Assembly (NCBI GenBank): GCA_015183035.1 | Contig: JACZZP010000015.1 | Location: forward strand, 2,170,001 to 2,234,000 | Reading direction: 5' to 3' | Length of the DNA stretch: 64,000 bases | Source: Meloidogyne chitwoodi | Lineage: Eukaryota; Nematoda; Chromadorea; Rhabditida; Meloidogynidae | Shown: one piece after another, positions 14,601-25,614 of the stretch | Numbering within the stretch: the stretch's first letter is position 1 | How the letters are laid out: each line of letters opens with the position of its first letter | Translations under genes and position numbers: made by a program | Notes under the pieces: model-generated | What the model was told of the DNA's origin: nothing | Database searches by the model: none | What the model saw: only the letters and a program-made list of their open reading frames with translations

Positions 14601-15006
14601 TCTAAATATTTTTAAGGCTTTAAAAAGAGCAGCAGCTAAATATCGTTGTAACCATCATGTTTTAACTATTGGCCAAAGACGCCAATCAGCATCTAGTACT
14701 CATAGTTCTTGTTCTACTTCAAGTTTTAGGTAAATTTTAATTATTTTAAATATATTTTATTTTTTTTACAGATCTTCTAGTAGTTCTTCCGGATCTCATG
14801 GACAATCTTATCAACAAGATGCGGGGATGAAACTTCGAGTTTTGGTCTGAGAGAAAAAACTTTTTCTTTCAATAAATTAATTCTTTTAGATGTGTCAATC
14901 ACGTAGTGAATTACCTGAATTACCCTCACAAGCTTTACGAGATGCCAAATTTCTTTTAGCACCAAGTTCAAATCCTCTACTTTGTTTATGCTTTCCTTTG
15001 ACTTGA
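11656..15006 (+). CDS. Unrecognised Ser/Thr-rich protein, 10 exons, 520 aa
   Basis: I do not recognise this protein. Ten exons join in frame: 11656-11939, 12135-12286, 13314-13475, 13586-13795, 13837-13952, 14169-14357, 14428-14574, 14617-14729, 14772-14844, 14890-15006 (TGA). Residues 1 to about 320 are low-complexity, Ser/Thr/Asn-rich, with basophilic kinase-like sites (SRRGIS, SRASLP, SRRGSA). From about residue 335 to 440 there is a compact, probably folded segment (FLAKLDTHTNVEWFES, LLERSLIPVNELSLL, GILVWRSRLANSRLLC, ALKRAAAKYRC), then a Ser-rich linker and a short leucine-rich tail with Cys-Leu-Cys. No signal peptide or membrane span is evident. The first exon starts with the first in-frame ATG, but an upstream 5' exon cannot be excluded. 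The next gene on the same strand is 1.4 kb away. Confidence 0.75.
13953..14168. repeat. Intronic repeat with TTTCCGGAAAACAT motif
   Basis: This 216-bp intron is several times longer than its neighbours. It contains two copies of a block beginning TTTCCGGAAAACATA and continuing with ACAAAAA/AACTTAAAA/ACATCA segments. The same CCGGAAAACA core occurs in the preceding intron (12058), in the first intron of the next gene (16655, 16683) and near 8704 and 8765. The dispersed copies suggest an expanding repeat rather than conserved splicing signals. Confidence 0.5.
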
Positions 15007-16435
15007 AAAATTAGTGAAAATATTTTTTGTTTGGAATAACTATGATTGTATAAATATAGCCAAGATTCATAAAGATTAATTTGATTAATGTTAATAATTA
15101 TTTTTTTAATTTGTATAAAATTGTTTGATTCATTTTAAATTTTTTTATTATTTGATTTTAGGTCAAAGAAATAGAAAAAATTTGAAAATAACGAAAAATT
15201 ACCATTATAATTAGTTAAAATTAAATTGTTACACCAAGGTAAAAATAAAAGAAAATAGTATTAAATTTCTATGTTTTCTCTAAAACTCATTTAGACCCCA
15301 TCAAACACTGTACTTAAGCATTTTCTAATTAAACCTTTTTTCTTCATAGAAATTATTATTTCAACAAGTGTCCACTCAAACTTAGAGTAAGTGTTGTATT
15401 GGCTTTTTTAGTTTTGTTATGGGGCTATGTGCGAGTCAGAGTTCATTTTATTAATTATTTTAAATTTTGTTTCCTATGTTTTAACAATATATATTCCTAT
15501 TGAGCAAATATTGTTTAGTATGTAAAAAATTTAAAATTTGTTTTTAGAAATATTAAAAAATATAAGAAATAAAATAGAAATTTTATAACTGGTTTTAGTA
15601 GGAGAAGAACAAATTCTTTGTCACTTGAGCTTTTTAATAAAATCGGGTCAATGGCGGAAGCATTTATTTTTTATTACTTGTTTATTTATCAATTTTCTCA
15701 TCAATCACACCTATTTTTATTATTTATTTTTTGAGAATTAAATTTATTCAATAAATTCTTTAACTTTTAATATAAAGGATTTGGTACACCTATAAAATTG
15801 TTTACAAAAAAGTCAAATTTTCCAAATAATTTCTTGAATATTTATAATTTTTCCAGCCTTTTATAATATTTTATTACCTTAAGAATTTATTCTTAAAAAA
15901 TTCAGCAGCTCAAAATATTTTTATAATTTTATGTCGTCTTTCTATAACAGTATTTTTGTTATTTTTATTATTTAATTTTCAAATTATAAATAATGCCTTA
16001 AAAATTCCTATACAAATTCATCATCTCACATAGTCAAAGAGACATTAATAATAATAATAAATTTAATTTTTGATATTTAGAAGTGAAAATCGAATCGATC
16101 ATTTCCTTTACAACAAAATATTCCTTCAAAATCGCAGCACAACCCCCTAAACAATTATATCCCCTCCATTGAAAGTCACAATTCATTTTCTTTTACTTTT
16201 TTTCATTTTCAATACGTCTTAAAGCGCGAATGACAAATCTTGCTTTTTTAGCTCTCCAAGATTTTTTTGCGCTTATTTGTATATTTTATTGAAGAAAATA
16301 AAAAAATAAACTATAAAATTTTTTTATTTACCCTTTGATTTATTTATCTTTCATATTTTTATTAAAAATTTTTTTGATCTTTCATATTCTTAATTGGCAG
16401 AAATGTTTTTTACAAAATGACTAAATATTGCTCAA
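15007..16435. other. Intergenic region
   Basis: A 1.4-kb spacer between two same-strand genes. No coding exon is visible. AATAAA-like signals near 15220-15270 could serve the upstream transcript. The stretch at 16200-16290 is slightly less A+T rich and may be promoter or 5' UTR for the downstream gene, which is a guess. Confidence 0.5.
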
Positions 16436-18223
16436 ATGGAACAACAAAAAAATGAAGCAACTAACAACATTATTGCCCCTCATTATTATGCCTATGCAAC
16501 TTCTAGTACTTCAGCACTTTCGCCGGCCACCCCGTTATCTAGGCACTTACATTTACGCTCTCTACCTTCTTGTCCTTCATCGCCTAAAAGCATTGTTTCA
16601 AAAATTGATGAAAATGAGAGAAAGAAAAATAGAAAAGGTTAGTTAAGAAACGAGAATTCCGGAAAACATAAAAAGAAAGAAATTCCGGAAAATACAAACT
16701 TAAGTTTGTAAGTTAAGAAATTAAATAAAATAATAAATACAAACTAAAAACTTCAGATTGTAAAATTACAAATGCTAAAAAAGAAAATACAAATGAAAAA
16801 AGTGAAAAAAGCGTCTCTAAAAATACAATTGTAAAAGTTCCAAAAAACGCACAGGAAAATCACGATATAAAAGAGGCTGCAAATTTTGTTGAGGATGATA
16901 ATGAAGATATTGCTTATTTAAATATACCTTTAATTTGGTAAAGAATTTTTGTAAAATTAAAAGTATAAAATTCAGGCCAGTTGCTGCATTCTCAGCATTT
17001 TCTTTCACATTTTTTATAGCAGCATTTGCACTTATGGAAATTATGGAACATCTTTCATTTGAAAGATTTGCACTAAATCAATTACTTTTTACTTATGGAA
17101 AAACGCTTGGATTTTGCAATGTTATATAAATTTATTATTTTTAATTTTTTAATTTTTAGAACACTATCCCATATGAAAAGGGAATGTTGCCTTCTTTCCT
17201 ACGACAAGTTGAATTAAAAGTTCTTAGCAATGTTTGCTTCAGAGTTTCTGTTTGTGTTCCAATGGCTGTTCGTATTTTTGTTTCTTTTGTTATTAGGTTG
17301 AGATTTTTAAAAATTAAAAAAAATTTTTTAAATTATTCTAAAAGAAATTCATTTCGAGAACAGCAACTTGTTCTTAATAATCCTTTAATGCAGTGGATGA
17401 ACGAGCTGAGTGCTCCGATTGCAATTGTTGAAGCTTTCAGTTTAGGACTTTTTTCAATTATTACTATTCGTTTTGACTATCCTTGTATGTTTTTTTAATT
17501 TTTTAAATTAATGTTACTCCTTCAAAAAAATAAAAGAAATCTCTCAGATTTGCATGAGGCAATGTTTGGAACCTTCATTTTCTCTTCTAGTTTGCACATG
17601 TTTATTAGGACAATTCTCACTTTCTGTAAAGATAATCTAGAACAATTAGACTTATGTGCAGGTAGTGGTCGTTTACTTTGTTGTTTGTTGTACTCGTGGA
17701 CAGGCTCACAATTATTTCAAACACATAAAAAATTTATAAAAATGCCTGGATGTCACGGATATGGTATTTTTTGATATTATCAGAATTTTTAGGTTTTTTG
17801 GATTTGCAATATTATTTTTTAATTTATAGTTAATATTATTAAAAAATTGTTCCTTCAGTTCATCCCAGCGAAGCAATAACTGAATATATTGCAATATTTG
17901 CGTATGGATTTTTCACACTACTACAACTTGTAGATGTCCGTAATGTGAGTAGATATAGAAACTATTTATTTATTTTTATTTTTTAGGTTCGTTTTATTTG
18001 TTATCCACGCACTTGTTCTGGTGAATGCGAACCTTTAAACCCCGAAAATTTTAGCGCTCCAAACGGAAAATTTCAATATTGTCGAGCATTTGAATGGGTA
18101 CAACGAAAAGAAAATGTTGAAAATTTTAGTGAAAATATTATTAAAAACGGGAAAAAGAATGGGAAAGTTGAAAAAAAAATTTCAACTATTAAAGTTTACA
18201 AAAATGGAAAAAATACAATTTAA
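16436..18223 (+). CDS. PGAP2-like Frag1/DRAM/Sfk1 family membrane protein
   Basis: Predicted multi-pass membrane protein of the Frag1/DRAM/Sfk1 family, most like PGAP2. PGAP2 acts in GPI-anchor lipid remodelling in the Golgi; whether this protein does so is inferred. Eight exons: 16436-16637, 16757-16937, 16976-17120, 17160-17296, 17345-17484, 17548-17763, 17859-17944, 17987-18223; 447 aa. Residues 1 to about 125 are a polar cytosolic tail. Hydrophobic segments follow (PVAAFSAFSFTFFIAAFAL; a span around SVCVPMAVRIFV; PIAIVEAFSLGLFSI; GTFIFSSSLHMFI; ITEYIAIFAYGFF), giving about five or six spans. Family-like marks are a lumenal PYEKGMLPS motif, an HE residue pair opening a later helix, and an EY pair opening the last helix. 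The Lys-rich C-terminal tail is unusual. A 42-bp in-frame stretch (17662-17703) could be an optional intron. Confidence 0.8.
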
Positions 18224-18831
18224 AAATTTTTTTAAATAACTTAAAGGTTTTGATAAAAAAGGATATTTTTTCGGAAATATTTTAAAATTTTAATTCAAAG
18301 TATTCTAATAATATAAAATTACACCAAATTTTGAAAGACAATTTAATTAAAAAAATAAATTTTATATCGTGTTGTTTTTATGGAAAATTAGGTAATTTAA
18401 TATATATATTTATATAATTACTTTTCTGTTCTTCTCTACTTGAATTTTGTTTTGAATCTATTTTTCTCAGTTTGTTCTGAGAAAACAGAAAAGTATCAAA
18501 AATTGAAAGAAAACAATAAAGATAAATATATAAAAAAGACCTATTCTCTTTTTAGGGAATGAGTCGTTAAGTTCAAAGACTTTTTGTCCAGACGTGGTAG
18601 GAAAAAATCGGAAAGCGAGAAAGAACAAACGATTACACCCTAATGATATAGATTTGTAAAACTTTTCTTTTTGAAAAATACGGAAATAGATAAAAGTAAA
18701 AGGTCAAATTTTAAAAATTCCGAGTTGACTATTTTACTAAAAATGCTCACAAAAAATTTCTTTTGAAAACTCGGAAATTCAATTATATCCCTGTTATTTA
18801 TATACTCGTTTATATTTATGAAAGGAATTAA
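18224..18831. other. Convergent intergenic spacer with nested hairpin
   Basis: Between two convergent genes. It contains nested inverted repeats: CTTTTCTGTT (18421-18430) matched by AACAGAAAAG (18484-18493), and TTTTCTCAG (18462-18470) matched by CTGAGAAAA (18477-18485). These could shape 3' ends of either transcript. No exon is visible. Confidence 0.5.
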
Positions 18832-19847
18832 TCAGTTTTTACTTTCAACAGTATTTTCAGTAGTTGTTGTCGTCGTATTGTTATTAACTTCAAGTTCATC
18901 AAGACGGGTCTGCATTCGTCGCTTCTCTGCCTCTAACGAATCCATTCTTACAAAAGAGGTAATTAAAATTTTAATTAAACCTTTACCTTTTCCCCAATGT
19001 ATTAAACAAAGCTTCCTGCTCATGTTCTAAGGAATTTTCCAAGTCCACCTTCTCACGACGTAGTTGTTCCAATGACTAAAACTTTAAGTAAAAAATTTAA
19101 AAAACAGAAACCTTATGATTATTTTGAATTTCAGCTTCAAGTTTGCGAATTTTCTGCAACAAATTTGAGACCATCCAGCTTTGATCTTTGCTTAGACGGC
19201 TAGCTAACTCATCACGCTCACCTTCCAGTTGAGTAAGTTTACGCATTAAATCATTGATAAGAAATTCCTCTTCTTGTTCATATTTTAGAGCAAGCTGTTC
19301 CTTGTCAGTTTTGAGCTTTTGAATGCGCTTTAAAAGCCTAAAAACAAGAATTCATTGAAAACTAATTATTTAATAAAAAATAAACATGTTTGAAATGTAT
19401 TCTTCTTCTTGTTCCACACGAACTTGCATTCGCACCTTGGACTCACGAATTTGCCTATTTTCTAACTCCAATTCGGCATTTCGTTGTTTTAAACGCTCAA
19501 TCTTAGCCTGCAAAATTTAAACTATTTTGTCTAAATGTAATAAATCATTTATTTAACTAATTGTCAAAATCTTAAATTCAAATAAGTTAAAATAAACAAA
19601 CATCAGACGCATTTTTTGCTGCCACAAGATCTAGGCACTGTTTAACCCAATAGTCTTTAGTTGCAGGATTCTCACAATTTTCTTTAATCAAAGAAGAAGA
19701 AGAACTCGCCAATTCTTCTAACATTTGAAAATTATCTCGAGGCGGTTGACGCCGAATGCCACGTGGCGATGGAGAAGGCCTTGGAGAAGGTCGAGGTGAT
19801 GGAGACATTGACATTCGTGAATTGCGTGAATTTGCTGGTGAATGCAT
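18832..19847 (-). CDS. CCDC6: CCDC6 homologue, coiled-coil protein
   Basis: Orthologue of coiled-coil domain-containing protein 6 (H4), a coiled-coil protein linked in vertebrates to DNA-damage signalling. Five exons on the minus strand (19847-19602, 19507-19386, 19337-19112, 19075-18987, 18946-18832) give 265 aa. Residues 1-60 are a Ser/Pro/Arg-rich tail with repeated [12 protein letters not shown]. From about residue 83 a continuous coiled coil carries the family's repeated blocks: [43 protein letters not shown] and EQEAL...[12 protein letters not shown]. It is shorter than human CCDC6 (474 aa) because the long C-terminal region is missing; it ends in a Thr/Asn stretch. Its start codon lies only 208 bp from a MULE-like insertion in the promoter it shares with the divergent SEC14L1-like gene. 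Confidence 0.92.
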
Positions 19848-19929
19848 TTTTCACTTCTCAAAAATATTTTATAAAAATAAGAACTAAATTTAAAGAAAAA
19901 AATAATTTTTAAATCATCTAATTAGAGAA

Positions 19930-20035
19930 AAATCACGAAATTGGGCGCAGAATTTCGCGGAACTATTCGCAGAACTAAATTTCGCAGATTTAAATTTCTC
20001 AGCCTATTCGCAGGCACAGAATTTCGAGCGTCTAT
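19930..20035. repeat. Short TTCGCAG-type tandem motif cluster
   Basis: A relatively G+C-rich stretch repeats variants of (T)TCGCAGAA/TTCGCGGAA/TTCGCAGG with spacers of about 12-20 bases. It lies in the CCDC6 upstream region just outside the MULE-like element and could be a transcription-factor site cluster or an old tandem repeat. Confidence 0.4.
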
Positions 20036-20054
20036 CTTTTATTGTCTCTATTTT

Positions 20055-20206
20055 CGGAACGCGACGTTTCAGTCCCGCCGATTCAGTCCCGCCGTTTCAG
20101 TCCCTTCCCGTTTCAGTCCCTTCCCGTTTCAGTCCCTGCCGTTTCAGTCCCCTGCAAAAGGGAGACGTTTCAGTCCCCAAAGTTTATTATATTTATATTT
20201 TATACT
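20055..20206. repeat. Left terminal inverted repeat of the MULE-like element
   Basis: Seven copies of a GTTTCAGTCCC-type unit with GCC, TTCCC, TGCC or CCTGC spacers, followed by an A+T-rich inner segment. It is the reverse complement of 20882-21087 apart from copy number. Confidence 0.85.
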
Positions 20207-20372
20207 TAATTAAATAAAAACCCCTAAAATTCAAAGAGAATACTAAAATCTAAACATTTTTATCACGTAAATATTAAGTTTAAAATGGAAAAAAGTGAAT
20301 CAAATATAACAAAAATAAAACCAAGTAAGTTTAAAAATCAAAAAATTGGAAATAACAAAAAATCATTAAAAT

Positions 20373-20854
20373 CTAGTCCATTTGGTAATTATAGGCAATA
20401 CCTTGAAGAAAATCAATTATAGGCTGTGGATGAAAAGTCTCATCAGGGTTTATTCGATTGGGATCTCCTTGATTAACCGGTAAATAATTTTCAACAAGAT
20501 TCAAAATACGAGCATCAGCTTCCCTTAACGTCTAGATTTTAGCAGAGGTATAAACCGTTGTTGCCGCCCATTCTCAAAGTAAATGCACTATCGCCTAACA
20601 AAAATTGTTCTGCTTGTTCCTCTGTCCTCATGTAAATTTGATAATTTTGTGGTATTTCTAATTCCTCAAGCTTCAAGATCAACGTGAAGTCTGGATTTAC
20701 AAATAAAATCTTTAGAACCAAAATATTCGCATCTCCAAAGTTCAAGTTTCGTCTTTGTTGTATTTGTGAAATACATATAAAAATCCATTGTGTTCAAATT
20801 TGGCCACTCCTCTTTGGATTCTATTATATATTCCATTTTAAAAAGGTAAAACAA
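20373..20854 (-). pseudogene. Decayed FLYWCH-type zinc-finger protein inside the transposon
   Basis: Three minus-strand open segments in different frames read as one degraded protein. The first, starting at the Met at 20836 or 20854, contains an F-x-Y-x-Y ... LWRC ... CKSRLH arrangement, matching the F/Y, L/Y, W-C, C and H landmarks of FLYWCH zinc fingers. It then meets a stop. The next frame continues EELEIPQNYQIYMRTEEQAE, and a third (LREADARILNLVENYL, ending at 20373) follows after another break. At least two frame disruptions are needed, although an unusual short intron could explain one. The likely origin is a DNA-binding accessory gene captured or carried by a MULE. It is probably not functional. 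Confidence 0.6.
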
Positions 20855-20881
20855 GAAAAACTGAAAAAAAATTGAAAAAAT

Positions 20882-21087
20882 TTATAAATATAAATATAAT
20901 AAACTTTGGGGACTGAAACGTCTCCCTTTTGCAGGGGACTGAAACGGCGGGACTGAAACGGCAGGGACTGAAACGGGAAGGGACTGAAACGGGAAGGGAC
21001 TGAAACGGCGGGACTGAAACGGCGGGACTGAATCGGCGGGACTGAATCGGCGGGACTGAATCGGCGGGACTGAATAGTACCCCACCG
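20882..21087. repeat. Right terminal inverted repeat of the MULE-like element
   Basis: Eleven copies of a GGGACTGAAAC-type unit; the four outermost have the variant GGGACTGAAT. It is the reverse complement of the left arm but with four more subunits, suggesting expansion by slippage after or during transposition. Confidence 0.85.
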
Positions 21088-21155
21088 CTCTATTTTTGAT
21101 TAGTCATTCGTTTATTCCAACATTTAAATGTATTTTTCAATTTATTTATAGATAA

Positions 21156-24885
<3,730 letters not shown>

Positions 24886-25614
24886 AAGAGAGAAACTGCC
24901 ACCAGTAATTAATTGAATTTACCTATCACCTGACATTTGAAAAAAGGATATAATAACTGTTGTATTTGTTGTGAGTTTTAATTTTTTAAATTAATTATTT
25001 TATCATTTTTGCCTTTATTTTTGAGATTTTTTTTGTTTTTGGGGGATAGAATCCACTAAGTTTTAGTTAAAAAATATACGAAATTTGGACAATTGGTAAT
25101 TCTAAAAAAACTAAAAAATAATAATTACGACCTAATTTTTTCTTTTTGGTTTCTATCCCTTTTAATCTTTTTCTATAATATTTGTTTTTTGAAATTAATT
25201 TTAACCTAAAGTTCAACATGCATATAATATAAAAAACATTTTTGAATATCCCTTGCTAATTTTACATATATTTTGTCGTCCTTTTTAATTTTTTATTAAT
25301 TATTTCTCTCAAGTTATTTTGAAAAAAATTCAGGGTTTGATTTTATAAAATAAATATATATTTGTATATTATTTTCACATCTGCAAACTTAAATAAACTA
25401 ATTTTGACATTTTGCTTACGCTTGAATAAATTTTTTAATCATCGCTGGCAATCCTTTTGTGGTATTTTTTCTTTATTTTCTTATGTCGCCAAAATTCTTC
25501 TTCAATTTAATTAATTTTTTAATTTGACGCCTACTTAAAAATACGATAAAAATAACATTTTACAAACTAGTAAAATTAAAAAAAGACAGATACAATTTAT
25601 TAATTTTATTTAAA
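24886..25614. other. Intergenic region
   Basis: A 729-bp A+T-rich spacer between same-strand genes. AATAAA signals downstream of the SEC14L1-like stop (for example near 25350) could direct polyadenylation. No coding sequence or long repeat is seen. Confidence 0.5.

Larger units (their letters stand above)
20046..21096. mobile_element. MULE-like DNA transposon, 1,033 bp, with 9-bp target duplication
   Basis: The element spans 20055-21087 and is flanked by identical 9-bp direct repeats CTCTATTTT (20046-20054 and 21088-21096), the target-site length typical of Mutator-like elements. Both ends begin CGG and carry long terminal inverted repeats (about 150 bp left, 205 bp right) built from a tandem submotif (G)TTTCAGTCCC(GCC). 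I count seven copies on the left and eleven on the right, so the arms match but differ in length. Inside is a broken minus-strand reading frame with a FLYWCH-like zinc finger, a domain often associated with MULEs. No transposase is present, so it is non-autonomous. It fills almost all of the CCDC6-SEC14L1 divergent promoter. Confidence 0.85.

Noticed and set aside
20285..20422. 45-codon plus-strand frame inside the MULE-like element
   Set aside because: Short and Lys/Asn-rich, antisense to the FLYWCH remnant, with no motif.
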